Source: Oscillospiraceae bacterium | GTDB taxonomy: Bacteria > Bacillota > Clostridia > Oscillospirales > Ruminococcaceae | Direction: 5' to 3' | DNA length: 64,000 nt | Assembly (NCBI GenBank): GCA_004555865.1 | Contig: SFJO01000008.1 | Coordinates: forward strand, 28,289 to 92,288 | Shown: positions 1 to 8,016 of the stretch, one piece after another | How the letters are laid out: each line of letters starts with the position of its first letter | Position numbering within the stretch: the first letter of the stretch is position 1 | Program-made: the position numbers and the translations under genes | The notes under the pieces: generated by a model | What the model was told of the DNA's origin: nothing | Seen by the model: only the letters and a program-made list of their open reading frames with translations | Database searches by the model: none

Positions 1-1
1 G

Positions 2-643
2 ACCGAGATCTGCGAAAACGGCGTTTATTACAAAGTGGACTTTGAGAACGGCCAGAAAACCGGCTTTTTCCTGGATCAGAAGTTCAACCGGCGGGCGGTG
101 GCGAACATTGCCCGGGGCAAAACCGTGCTGGACTGCTTCACCCACACCGGCAGCTTTGCCCTGAACGCCGCGCTGGGCGGGGCCGCCCATGTAACCGCGG
201 TGGACGTGAGCGAAAGCGCTGTGGAAATGGCCCGGCGCAATGCGGCCCGCAACGGCCTGGAAGACCGGATGGACTTTGTGTGCGAGGATGTGTTTGACCT
301 TCTGCCCCGTCTGGAGCGGGAGGGCAGCCCCTACGATTTTATCATTCTGGACCCGCCCGCCTTCACCAAGGCGCGCCGCACCGCCCAGAACGCCATGCGC
401 GGGTATAAGGAGATCAATTACCGGGCCATGCGCCTGCTGCCCCGGGGCGGGTATCTGGCCACGGCCAGCTGCAGCCACTTTGCCAGCGAGGCCATGTTTA
501 TTAAAATGCTGCATGCCGCCGCCCACGATGCGGGCCGTCAGCTGCGGCAGATCGAGGTGCGCCAGCAGGCCCCGGACCACCCCATCCTGTGGAACGTGGA
601 GGAGACCGACTACTTGAAGTTTTTCCTGTTCCAGGTGGTGTAA
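2..643 (+). CDS. 23S rRNA cytosine methyltransferase, RlmI-type (5' truncated by window edge)
   Basis: The reading frame is open from the first bases, so the start lies upstream of the window. What remains is the catalytic half of a class I SAM-dependent RNA methyltransferase of the RlmI family: the block NGQKTGFFLDQKFNR, the SAM-binding stretch VLDCFTHTGSFALNAA, the acidic ribose-binding VDVSESAV and the catalytic LDPPAFTK. Family members methylate a cytosine C5 of 23S rRNA using SAM; the exact target base is not shown by this sequence. The N-terminal PUA part is outside the window. The gene ends in a TAA at 641-643 and is followed by lower-GC, apparently unrelated DNA. Confidence 0.85.
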   Translation, partial: TEICENGVYYKVDFENGQKTGFFLDQKFNRRAVANIARGKTVLDCFTHTGSFALNAALGGAAHVTAVDVSESAVEMARRNAARNGLEDRMDFVCEDVFDLLPRLEREGSPYDFIILDPPAFTKARRTAQNAMRGYKEINYRAMRLLPRGGYLATASCSHFASEAMFIKMLHAAAHDAGRQLRQIEVRQQAPDHPILWNVEETDYLKFFLFQVV

Positions 644-855
644 CACCGGAAGCCATAGGCATTTTGACGGAGATGCCGAACGAAAACCATGAAATTGCAC
701 AGGCGGCGTTCCGCAAAATGCAACTTATTCCAATTTCGTACCTACATACAAAATATGAAGGTTTGATTCGGAAAAGTTTTGTCGGTTTGACAATTGACCC
801 GAAAAGGCTTGCAGAGTATAATGCTAAACATAGCAGCAAGGGGGCTGCGGAGTGA
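644..855 (+). pseudogene. low-GC gene remnant, C-terminal fragment of an unrecognised protein
   Basis: Directly after the methyltransferase stop, base composition falls and a natural-looking protein tail of about 70 residues is readable, containing PEAIGILTEMPNENHEI and LIPISYLHTKYEGLI and ending AKHSSKGAAE at the TGA 853-855. No credible start codon or ribosome site belongs to it: the frame enters from inside the preceding gene. I do not recognise the family. The simplest reading is the 3' end of a gene whose beginning was lost. The glnN promoter now lies inside it, so this DNA also serves as the glnN upstream region. A short real gene with an unseen start cannot be excluded. Confidence 0.4.
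794..822 (+). promoter_or_regulatory. sigma-A promoter of glnN
   Basis: TTGACC (794-799), a 17-base spacer and a perfect TATAAT (817-822). Expected transcription start is near 828-830, only a few bases before the attenuator hairpin and about 138 bases before the glnN start codon. Confidence 0.8.
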
Positions 856-880
856 GTCCGCCGGCCCCCTTTTCCTTTTT
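833..880 (+). promoter_or_regulatory. glnN leader attenuator: AnnGnn hexaloop hairpin overlapping a terminator
   Basis: The first transcribed bases can form GCAGC (833-837), hexaloop AAGGGG (838-843), GCTGC (844-848). The loop has A at position 1 and G at position 4, the hallmark of ANTAR-protein binding hairpins. The same bases GGGGGC (840-845) can instead pair with GCCCCC (864-869), with inner GCGGA/TCCGC, forming a terminator followed by TTTTCCTTTTTT. The two folds exclude each other. A second ANTAR hairpin is not convincing here: the best candidate has an AGTGAG loop on a very short stem. Binding by the ANTAR protein encoded at 4837-5418 is inferred. Confidence 0.6.
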
Positions 881-966
881 TACAAGCAAGCCGCCCCCCG
901 TTGGGGGTCATCAGGCAACAGGGTGGGGAAACCTTCGAGCCGCGACGATTGTGAAGGAGTAAGAAT

Positions 967-3054
967 ATGGCAGCGAATGTAATGGAGATCTACGGCAAGT
1001 ACGTATTCAACGAGCACGTGATGAAAGAACGCCTGCCCAGCGCTACTTATAAAAGCCTGAAGGCCACCCTGGAAAAGGGTCAGCCTCTGGACATTGAAGT
1101 GGCCAATGTGGTTGCCAGCGTGATGAAGCGCTGGGCGATGGAGATGGGCGCCACCCATTACACCCACTGGTTCCAGCCGCTCACCGGCATCACCAGTGAG
1201 AAGCACGATGGTTTCGTCAGCCCCATGAAAGACGGCACCGCCATCATGGAGTTCAACGGCAAAGAGCTGGTCAAGGGCGAGCCCGATGCTTCTTCCTTCC
1301 CCAATGGTGGACTGCGCGCCACCTGCGAAGCCCGCGGCTACACCGCGTGGGACCCCACCAGCTACGCCTTCGTGAAGGACGGTGTGCTGTGCATCCCCAC
1401 CGCGTTCTGCAGCTACAATGGCGAGGCACTGGATAAAAAAACCCCGCTGCTGCGCTCCATGAGCGCCCTGTCCACCCAGGCCTGCCGCATCCTGAAGCTG
1501 TTCGGCAAGGAGGTGGACCATGTGTCCACCACCGTGGGTGCCGAGCAGGAGTACTTCCTGGTTCGCAAAGAGGACTATGAGACCCGTCAGGATCTGATCC
1601 TCACCGGCCGCACCCTGTTCGGTGCCATGCCCGCCAAGGGCCAGGAGCTGGAGGAGCATTACTTCGGCACCCTGAGGCCCATCGTCTCCGAATATATGGA
1701 GGATCTGGACAACCAGCTGTGGGAACTGGGGATTCCCGCCAAGACCAAGCACAACGAGGTTGCCCCCTGCCAGCATGAGCTGGCCCCCATCTTTGACACC
1801 ACCAACATCGCCGTGGACCACAACCTGCTGACCATGGAGATGATGAAGAAGGTCGCCGAAAAGCACGGCCTGGTCTGCCTGCTGGCCGAAAAGCCCTTTG
1901 AGGGCGTGAACGGCAGCGGCAAGCACAACAACTGGTCCATGACCGCAAACGGCGTGAACCTGCTGGATCCCGGTGACACCCCCATGGAGAACCTGCAGTT
2001 CCTGATCTTCCTGGCCGCGGTCATCAAGGCGGTTGATCAGTATCAGGATCTGCTGCGGGCGGCTGTGGCCAGCCCCGGCAACGATCACCGTCTGGGTGCC
2101 AACGAGGCGCCCCCGGCCATCATCTCCATGTTTGTGGGCGATGACCTGGCCGCCGTGCTGGACGCCATCTCCAACGATGCCGAGTACGCCGATCCCGGCC
2201 GTCAGCGCATCGACCTGGGCGTGGATGTCCTGCCCAAATTCAAGAAAGACAACACCGACCGCAACCGTACTTCTCCCTTTGCCTTCACCGGCAACAAGTT
2301 CGAGTTCCGTATGCCCGGCTCTTCCATGAACCTGGCCGACGCGAACACCGTGCTGAACACCGCTGTGGCGAAAGAACTGAAGGGTTATGCGGACGAACTG
2401 GAGCGTGCGGATGACTTTGAAAAGGCCCTGGTGGCCCTGGTGAAGCGCACTCTGCACGACCATAAGCGCATCATCTTCAACGGCAACGGCTACAGCGATG
2501 AGTGGGAGGTCGAGGCTGAAAAGCGCGGCCTGTTCAACCTGAAGACCACCGTGGACGCTGCCCCCGCCATGACCAGCGAGAAGAACATCGCCCTCTTTGA
2601 AGAGATGGGCGTGCTCAGCCGGGTTGAGGTGATGAGCCGCTACGAGGTTATCATCGAGCATTATGCCAAGGTGCTGCACATCGAGGCCATGACCATGCTG
2701 GAAATGGCCAACAAGCAGCTGATTCCCGCCGCCACCGCTTATATGAGCGATGTGGCCAGCGCCGCCGCCGCCAAGATGGCGGTGAGCGAGAAGCTCTCCT
2801 GCAAGGCAGAGAACAAGGTCCTGGAAAAGCTCAGCGCCGCAACCGACGCCATGAGCGATGCCGTGGATGCCCTGGATGCCGCCGTGGAAAGCGCCGAGAG
2901 CGAGACCGACAGCCTGGAGAAGGCCAAGGCCTACCGCGACAAGGTGCTGCCCGCCATGGCAGACCTGCGCACCAACGCCGATGCCGCCGAGGTGGTGTGC
3001 GGCGAGGACTACTGGCCTCTGCCCAGCTACTCCAAGATGCTGTACTACGTGTAA
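967..3054 (+). CDS. glnN: glutamine synthetase type III (GSIII)
   Basis: ATP-dependent synthesis of glutamine from glutamate and ammonia in the cytoplasm, by the large GSIII form typical of Bacteroidetes and gut Clostridia. At 695 residues it fits the family. Visible active-site blocks are EVAPCQHELAPIF, GSGKHNNWS, PGNDHRLGANEAPP and NRTSPFAFTGNKFEFR. The long alpha-helical C-terminal tail, rich in Ala, Glu and Lys, is also typical. The ATG at 967 follows a GAAGGAG ribosome site at 953-959. It is a single-gene transcript with its own promoter and attenuator upstream and a strong terminator at 3187-3218. A type I synthetase follows, so the organism carries two glutamine synthetases side by side. 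Confidence 0.97.
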   Translation: MAANVMEIYGKYVFNEHVMKERLPSATYKSLKATLEKGQPLDIEVANVVASVMKRWAMEMGATHYTHWFQPLTGITSEKHDGFVSPMKDGTAIMEFNGKELVKGEPDASSFPNGGLRATCEARGYTAWDPTSYAFVKDGVLCIPTAFCSYNGEALDKKTPLLRSMSALSTQACRILKLFGKEVDHVSTTVGAEQEYFLVRKEDYETRQDLILTGRTLFGAMPAKGQELEEHYFGTLRPIVSEYMEDLDNQLWELGIPAKTKHNEVAPCQHELAPIFDTTNIAVDHNLLTMEMMKKVAEKHGLVCLLAEKPFEGVNGSGKHNNWSMTANGVNLLDPGDTPMENLQFLIFLAAVIKAVDQYQDLLRAAVASPGNDHRLGANEAPPAIISMFVGDDLAAVLDAISNDAEYADPGRQRIDLGVDVLPKFKKDNTDRNRTSPFAFTGNKFEFRMPGSSMNLADANTVLNTAVAKELKGYADELERADDFEKALVALVKRTLHDHKRIIFNGNGYSDEWEVEAEKRGLFNLKTTVDAAPAMTSEKNIALFEEMGVLSRVEVMSRYEVIIEHYAKVLHIEAMTMLEMANKQLIPAATAYMSDVASAAAAKMAVSEKLSCKAENKVLEKLSAATDAMSDAVDALDAAVESAESETDSLEKAKAYRDKVLPAMADLRTNADAAEVVCGEDYWPLPSYSKMLYYV

Positions 3055-3186
3055 GCGTCTGCCGCTTACCGCAGGTGCAGCCTGAGGCAAACCGGCCTGC
3101 CCCGTAAGAAACCTTACGTGCGCAGCGGGCCGCCGATGTCTCCCTGAATTTGCCATTCTCCTTTTCCTATTTCTTACACCAAGCCC

Positions 3187-3218
3187 AAAAAACCCGTCTC
3201 GCAAGAGGCGGGTTTTTT
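3187..3218 (+). terminator. intrinsic terminator of glnN
   Basis: AACCCGTCTC-GCAA-GAGGCGGGTT stem with a GCAA tetraloop, preceded by an A-run and followed by a T-run. It separates glnN from the glnA promoter. Confidence 0.9.
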
Positions 3219-3303
3219 GGTTGCCGCGAACAGGGGAGAAGCCAAAGCGGGGCAGCCGGAACGGGCGCTTTTTTGTGGCAATTGCTGAAATGAAACCCAC
3301 TTC

Positions 3304-3332
3304 TTGACGGGGTAGTTTTGAGAGATTATAAT
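3304..3332 (+). promoter_or_regulatory. sigma-A promoter of glnA
   Basis: TTGACG (3304-3309), 17-base spacer, TATAAT (3327-3332). The predicted start near 3339 leaves a 5' leader of about 128 bases before the glnA ATG. Confidence 0.85.
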
Positions 3333-3333
3333 A

Positions 3334-3409
3334 CTGACAGAAACAAAGGCGTTTGTCGGAAAGGCGGAGGGTGCAAGGCCCTACCCGCCTTCTGGCGGAC
3401 GCCTTTTTT
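3334..3409 (+). promoter_or_regulatory. glnA leader attenuator with AAAGGC hexaloop and competing terminator
   Basis: AAAC (3341-3344), hexaloop AAAGGC (3345-3350), GTTT (3351-3354) form a hairpin at the very 5' end; it could be longer (from 3334) if transcription starts early. A second possible hairpin is GGGTG (3369-3373) with TACCC (3382-3386), displaying AAGGCC. Against these, bases 3345-3357 pair along 13 positions (with G-U pairs) with 3394-3406, enclosing AAGGCGG/CCGCCTT and followed by TTTTTT (3404-3409): a terminator that uses the loop and 3' arm of the first hairpin. The arrangement matches that before glnN, although the primary sequences differ. The ANTAR gene lies just downstream of glnA. 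Confidence 0.6.
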
Positions 3410-3466
3410 GCTTGCAGGGCGCCGCCAGACAGCGCTTTGCAGCGAGCGTTCGGGAGGAAAATCACC

Positions 3467-4783
3467 ATGAGCAGCAGCGCACAGGACATTCTGGATTTCG
3501 CACAGGAAAACGACGTAAAATTTGTTCGTCTGGCCTTCTGCGATATTTTCGGCGTCCAGAAAAACCTGGCCATTCTGGCAGAAGAGCTGCCTTATGCCTT
3601 TGACCACGGCATTGGCTTTGACGGCAGCTCGGTCAACGGCTTTTTAAATGTGGAGGAGAGCGATCTGCTTTTGAAACCCGACCCCTCCACCGTGACCATT
3701 CTGCCCTGGCGGCCGATGGACGGGCGGGTCATGCGCCTGTTCTGCGACATTTACCGGCCCAACGGCCAGCCCTTTGAGGGCAACACCCGCAGCTACCTGC
3801 GCCAGGTGGCGGGGCGGTTTGCCTCTCTGGGCCTGACCTGCAACGTGGGCGCGGAGTGCGAATTCTATGTGTTTGAGCTGGACGACCGGGGCCGGCCCAC
3901 CCGCATTCCGCTGGATCATGGCGGATACTTTGACGTGGCCCCGCTGGACAAGGGCGAGGACCTGCGCCGGGAGATCTGCCTGTGCATGGAGGAGATGGGC
4001 CTACACCCGCTGCACAGCCATCACGAGAGCGGCCCGGGCCAGAACGAGGTGGATTTCCGTTACAGCACCCCGCTGGATGCGGCGGACACCATCCTGTCCT
4101 TCCGGTCGGCGGTCAAGGTGCTGGCGGCCCAGCACGGGGCCTATGCCAGCTTTATGCCCAAGCCCTTCCCCCATGCCAGCGGCAGCGGCCTGCACATCAA
4201 CATCAGCCTGTACCGGGACGGCAAAAACCTGTTTGAGGGCGACATTGCGCCCGATTCCATCGCAGGCAATTTCATTGCAGGCGTGATGCGCCGTGCCCGG
4301 GAGATCACCCCGTTTTTGAACCCCATTCCCAACAGCTATGCCCGGTTTGGCAGCTGTGAGGCGCCCCGCTATGTAAGCTGGAGCCGCCAGAACCGCAGCC
4401 AGCTGGTGCGCATTCCGGCGGCCAGCGGCGATTCCTGCCGGATGGAGCTGCGCAATCCCGATCCCTCCTGCAACCCCTATCTGGCCATCGGCCTGGTGCT
4501 GGCGGCCGGCTTTGAGGGCCTGCAGGAGAAGATGGAGTTGCCTGCCCCGGTGAACAAGAATCTGTTTGACCCCACCGAGGCGGCGGCCTATGGGCTGGAA
4601 AGCCTGCCCACCTCACTGCGGGACGCGGTGGAAATTGCCCGGGCCAGCGACTTTGTGCGCAGAGAGCTGCCGGACGAGATGGCCCGCCGCTACTTTGATG
4701 AACAGTGGCGGCAGTGCGAATTGCAGCGGGCCAGCGCAAACTGGAATGAGATCGAGCAGGAAAACTATTTCTTGACGGTGTAA
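3467..4783 (+). CDS. glnA: glutamine synthetase type I
   Basis: Glutamate + ammonia + ATP to glutamine, in the classical dodecameric GSI form. With the ATG at 3467 the protein is 438 residues, the usual length; the ribosome site GGGAGGAAA (3452-3460) supports this start over a longer in-frame extension that would run through the attenuator. Motifs: beta-grasp N-domain with FDGSSVNGF, GAECEFYVF, the FMPKPFPHASGSGLH nucleotide/ammonia region and NPDPSCNPYLA. Expression is probably set by the leader attenuator. The ANTAR regulator gene follows after 53 bases across a weak hairpin, so it may be partly co-transcribed and act back on this gene. Confidence 0.97.
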   Translation: MSSSAQDILDFAQENDVKFVRLAFCDIFGVQKNLAILAEELPYAFDHGIGFDGSSVNGFLNVEESDLLLKPDPSTVTILPWRPMDGRVMRLFCDIYRPNGQPFEGNTRSYLRQVAGRFASLGLTCNVGAECEFYVFELDDRGRPTRIPLDHGGYFDVAPLDKGEDLRREICLCMEEMGLHPLHSHHESGPGQNEVDFRYSTPLDAADTILSFRSAVKVLAAQHGAYASFMPKPFPHASGSGLHINISLYRDGKNLFEGDIAPDSIAGNFIAGVMRRAREITPFLNPIPNSYARFGSCEAPRYVSWSRQNRSQLVRIPAASGDSCRMELRNPDPSCNPYLAIGLVLAAGFEGLQEKMELPAPVNKNLFDPTEAAAYGLESLPTSLRDAVEIARASDFVRRELPDEMARRYFDEQWRQCELQRASANWNEIEQENYFLTV

Positions 4784-4790
4784 CAAAGCG

Positions 4791-4811
4791 GGCTGCCGGT
4801 GGGCGGCTTTT
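4791..4811 (+). terminator. weak hairpin between glnA and the ANTAR gene
   Basis: GCTGCC-GGTG-GGCGGC followed by only four T residues. It could give partial termination and so a lower level of the downstream regulator; it is not a strong terminator. Confidence 0.4.
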
Positions 4812-4836
4812 GCGTGAGCGGAAAGGGGGGCGGAGT

Positions 4837-5418
4837 ATGGCAGCGGCGTTGGCCTTGATCGTTTCGGCGGGCAGTACCGCCAACCAGTATCTGGCTCAGC
4901 ACGTGGCGGAGATGGGGTATCAGCGCCCGGTGTTCGCCGCCAGCGCCAACGCCGCCCGCCGTATGATTGCCGAAAAGCCCTACGAGATGATTCTGATCAA
5001 CGCCCCGTTGCCAGACGAGCTGGGCCATGAGCTGGCCCTGTTTGCGGTGCAGAACACCCGGGCCGGCGTGCTGATGATGGTCAAGGCCGGCACCGCCGAT
5101 CAGGTGGCCCAGCGGGTGGAGCAGAGCGGCGTGCTGGTGCTGGCCAAGCCCTTTTCGGGGGCAGCCTTTCGCCAGGCGGTGCACATGGCTGCCGCCAGCA
5201 GCCGCCGCCTGATGATGCTTCAGGAGGAAAACGACAAGCTGCATGAAAAGCTGATGCAGCTGCGGCTGGTCAGCCGGGCCAAGTGCCTGCTGATCGAAAC
5301 CCGCGGCATGACCGAGGCCGAGGCCCACCACTACATCGAAAAAGAAGCCATGAACAGCCGCCGCACCCGAGAACAGGTGGCGGAGAAAATCTTGGAGGAG
5401 GGCGTGCCCGGCGGCTGA
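4837..5418 (+). CDS. ANTAR-domain RNA-binding antitermination regulator with pseudo-receiver
   Basis: A 193-residue protein of the AmiR/NasR/EutV type. Residues 1-120 have a receiver-like fold, but the phosphoacceptor Asp is replaced by Asn (ILINAPLPDELG), while the conserved Lys remains (VLAKPFS). It is therefore probably controlled by a ligand or partner rather than by phosphorylation. A coiled-coil linker (QEENDKLHEKLMQLRL) leads to the ANTAR domain (RAKCLLIETRGMTEAEAHHYIEK and following, then AMNSRRTREQVAEKIL), a three-helix RNA-binding module that in this family binds AnnGnn hexaloops and prevents termination. The ATG at 4837 has AAAGGGGGG upstream; an earlier in-frame TTG lacks one. Its place after glnA, and hexaloop/terminator leaders before glnA and glnN, suggest it regulates both. 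Confidence 0.85.
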   Translation: MAAALALIVSAGSTANQYLAQHVAEMGYQRPVFAASANAARRMIAEKPYEMILINAPLPDELGHELALFAVQNTRAGVLMMVKAGTADQVAQRVEQSGVLVLAKPFSGAAFRQAVHMAAASSRRLMMLQEENDKLHEKLMQLRLVSRAKCLLIETRGMTEAEAHHYIEKEAMNSRRTREQVAEKILEEGVPGG

Positions 5419-5594
5419 CCGGGGCGGCCTTGTTTTTGTTTTCTCAGGCCGGATGGCCTGTTTGGGAAAGCGGGCGCGCCGCACCGCGGCGTTGGATTTG
5501 CTCCGGTGTGCCCGGCTTGGAAAAGATTGGCCTTGAAGTTTGCCAGAAATGACATCCGGCGCAGAGTCGTCGGAAGATGAGGAGGAAGAGAAGA

Positions 5595-7217
5595 ATGTCG
5601 ACCAAGTATATTTTCGTGACCGGCGGTGTGGTCTCCGGTTTGGGCAAGGGCATTACGGCGGCCAGCCTGGGCCGTCTGCTGAAGTGCCGCGGCCTGAAGG
5701 TGGCGGCTCAGAAGCTGGACCCCTACATCAACGTGGACCCCGGTACCATGAGCCCCTACCAGCACGGCGAGGTATTCGTCACCGAGGACGGCGCGGAGAC
5801 CGACCTGGACTTGGGCCACTACGAGCGCTTCATTGACGAGGACCTGAACAAGTACTCCAACCTGACCACCGGCAAGGTGTACTGGAATGTGCTGAACAAG
5901 GAGCGGCAGGGCGCCTATCTGGGCCAGACTGTGCAGATCATTCCCCACATCACCAACGAGATCAAGAGCTTTATCTACAACGTGGGCAAGCACTCGGATG
6001 CCGATGTGGTTATCACCGAGATCGGCGGCACCACCGGAGACATCGAGAGCCAGCCCTTCCTGGAGGCCATCCGTCAGGTGGGCCTGGAGCAGGGCAAAGA
6101 GAACTGCTGCTACATCCATGTGGTGCTGGTGCCTTACATCAAGGGCAGCGATGAGTATAAGTCCAAGCCGGCCCAGCACTCGGTGAAGGAGCTTCAGGGC
6201 ATGGGCATTGCTCCCAACATCATCGTGATGCGCGCCGATGGCCCCATCGACAAGGAGATCTTCCGCAAGATCAGTATGTTCTGCAACGTGAAGCCGGACT
6301 GCGTGATTGAGAACCTGACCATGCCCAGCCTGTACGAATGCCCCATCATGCTGGAGGCAGGCGGCCTGTCGGACGTGGTGTGCCGCGAGCTGAATCTGGA
6401 TCTGCCCGCCGCCGACCTGACCGAGTGGAAGGCCATGCTGGGCCGCATTGCCGGGTGCAGCAAGGAGTGCACCGTGGCGCTGGTGGGCAAGTATGTGAAG
6501 CTGCATGATGCCTACCTCTCCGTGATGGAAAGCCTGTACCACGGCGGCTTTGAGAACGGCTGCAAGGTGGACATCCGCTGGGTGGAGAGCGAGGGCCTGA
6601 CCGATCAGGAAGCCTGCGCCAAGGCCTTTGAGGGGGTGGACGGCATCATCATTCCCGGCGGCTTCGGCGACCGGGGCATTGAGGGTATGATTCAGGCGGC
6701 CCGTTACGCCCGCGAGCAGGAGCTGCCCTGCTTCGGCATCTGCCTGGGCCTGCAGATCATGACCATGGAGTTTGCGCGGGATGTGCTGGGCTTTGCGGAT
6801 GCCAACAGCAGCGAGTTTGCCCCCGAGGGCAAGCACAACGTCATTGCCCTGATGCCCGATCAGGAGGGCAACCTGCCCAAGGGCGGCACCATGCGCCTGG
6901 GCAGCTACCCCTGCAAGGTAATGCCCGGTACCAAGCTGATGGAGTGCTATGGGCAGGAGCTGGTGCAGGAGCGCCACCGCCATCGCTATGAGTTCAACAA
7001 CGAGTACCGCCAGCAGATGGTGGATGCCGGCCTGGTTCTGGGCGGCACCAGCCCGGACGGCCGCCTGGTGGAGGCCATTGAGCTGCCCGGCCGTGACTTC
7101 TACGTGGGCGTGCAGTTCCACCCCGAGTTCAAGAGCCGCCCCAACCGTGCCCAGCCGCTGTTCCGCGGCTTTGTGAGTGCCTGCCTGAAAAAGCACGAGG
7201 CGCAGGAAGAGGCGTAA
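5595..7217 (+). CDS. pyrG: CTP synthase
   Basis: Converts UTP to CTP using ATP and glutamine-derived ammonia, linking the glutamine block to pyrimidine synthesis. It has 540 residues. The N-terminal synthetase domain shows [15 protein letters not shown] and the [17 protein letters not shown] loop. The C-terminal class I glutamine amidotransferase domain has the nucleophile Cys in FGICLGLQ and the His/Glu pair in QFHPEFKS. The ATG at 5595 follows GAGGAGGAAGAG; a start six codons earlier would place the ribosome site inside the gene. It is probably transcribed alone, ending at the terminator at 7267-7306. Confidence 0.97.
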   Translation: MSTKYIFVTGGVVSGLGKGITAASLGRLLKCRGLKVAAQKLDPYINVDPGTMSPYQHGEVFVTEDGAETDLDLGHYERFIDEDLNKYSNLTTGKVYWNVLNKERQGAYLGQTVQIIPHITNEIKSFIYNVGKHSDADVVITEIGGTTGDIESQPFLEAIRQVGLEQGKENCCYIHVVLVPYIKGSDEYKSKPAQHSVKELQGMGIAPNIIVMRADGPIDKEIFRKISMFCNVKPDCVIENLTMPSLYECPIMLEAGGLSDVVCRELNLDLPAADLTEWKAMLGRIAGCSKECTVALVGKYVKLHDAYLSVMESLYHGGFENGCKVDIRWVESEGLTDQEACAKAFEGVDGIIIPGGFGDRGIEGMIQAARYAREQELPCFGICLGLQIMTMEFARDVLGFADANSSEFAPEGKHNVIALMPDQEGNLPKGGTMRLGSYPCKVMPGTKLMECYGQELVQERHRHRYEFNNEYRQQMVDAGLVLGGTSPDGRLVEAIELPGRDFYVGVQFHPEFKSRPNRAQPLFRGFVSACLKKHEAQEEA

Positions 7218-7266
7218 GCCGCCTGTTTGAAAAACAGGCCGCCAGAAACACCGGTTCATGGATAAA

Positions 7267-7306
7267 ACAAAGCGCACGATCGTTTGATCGTGCGCTTGTT
7301 TTTGTT
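7267..7306. terminator. bidirectional terminator between pyrG and the superoxide reductase gene
   Basis: A perfect ten-base-pair stem GCGCACGATC-GTTT-GATCGTGCGC with A-rich sequence on the left and TTGTTTTTG on the right, between convergent genes. Confidence 0.9.
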
Positions 7307-7319
7307 TCAGAGAGTTTGC

Positions 7320-7712
7320 TTACAGCTCCGTCACCCACAGGCCATGCAGGTTACAGTACTCGTAGACGGCCAGCGGTTTTTCGTTTCCGATGGCAAAGTC
7401 GGCTTCGGGGGCCTGCTCGGGGCGGAGATTGCGGAAATAAACGCCCTTGTCGGTGACCAGGCAGATGAACTGGATGTAGTGGGCTTCCAGCATGGGGTGA
7501 ACGACACTGCCCACCTGAACGTGAACGGCCCCATCCTTCAGCTGAACCACGGGCAGGTGCTTTTCCACCGCACCATCGCTGGTGCCGGGCTTGAGCGCCT
7601 TCATGGGTTCGCCGCAGCAAACAAGGGGGACCCCCTGATCAATGACCTTGGCCACCACGTTGCCGCAGTGAGAGCAGCGGTAGAAAACGACGGATTCAAA
7701 TGCATGTGCCAT
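7320..7712 (-). CDS. desulfoferrodoxin-type superoxide reductase
   Basis: Reduces superoxide to peroxide without releasing oxygen, a usual defence of strict anaerobes. In its 130 residues the N-terminal rubredoxin-like centre I is complete (CSHCG and CCGEPM, four Cys for one Fe). The catalytic centre II shows the EKHLPVV Glu-Lys-His motif, later His residues and the C-terminal CNLHGLW supplying Cys and His ligands. The ATG has AAAGGAGG upstream. It is single-gene and convergent with pyrG. An inverted repeat in its promoter spacer is described separately. Confidence 0.95.
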   Translation of the reverse strand: MAHAFESVVFYRCSHCGNVVAKVIDQGVPLVCCGEPMKALKPGTSDGAVEKHLPVVQLKDGAVHVQVGSVVHPMLEAHYIQFICLVTDKGVYFRNLRPEQAPEADFAIGNEKPLAVYEYCNLHGLWVTEL

Positions 7713-7784
7713 GGAAGAACCTCCTTTTATGAAACGGCCGATGAAGTTTGGGCGCGGCCGCTTGGGTTTGTTTCGATGACTTCA

Positions 7785-7813
7785 TTTTATACTGGATTGG
7801 TATAGTTTGCAAG
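7785..7813 (-). promoter_or_regulatory. superoxide reductase promoter with an internal inverted repeat
   Basis: On the minus strand TTGCAA, 17 bases, TAAAAT. Inside the spacer lies TATAC-N7-GTATA, a short inverted repeat that could be an operator for a redox repressor. The rest of the 7713-8016 gap holds only the untranslated leader and, towards 8016, the ribosome site of the next gene; no other feature is seen. Confidence 0.4.
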
Positions 7814-8016
7814 AACTTTTTAGGAATTATTCCCGATAATGAGCGAAATCAGCAGGATGCATAAAATCAGAGACGCGCATTTGGCAAAACTGCGAGCAAA
7901 GCACCGAGAAAAAACCTGGCACACAGGCATTCCGGCGCAAAACCACACATAGAAATGGAAAAACGGCCCGCCGGCTCTGCCGTGTGCAGGGCCCAATGCC
8001 GGAAAGGAGTGCGCCC

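Noticed and set aside
880..3573. Very long open frame on the minus strand opposite glnN
   Set aside because: It mirrors the GC-rich third positions of glnN, has no ribosome site and an implausible His/Gly/Gln-rich composition.
4784..4836. ANTAR hexaloop in front of the ANTAR gene itself
   Set aside because: The hairpin here has a GGTG loop, not an AnnGnn hexaloop.
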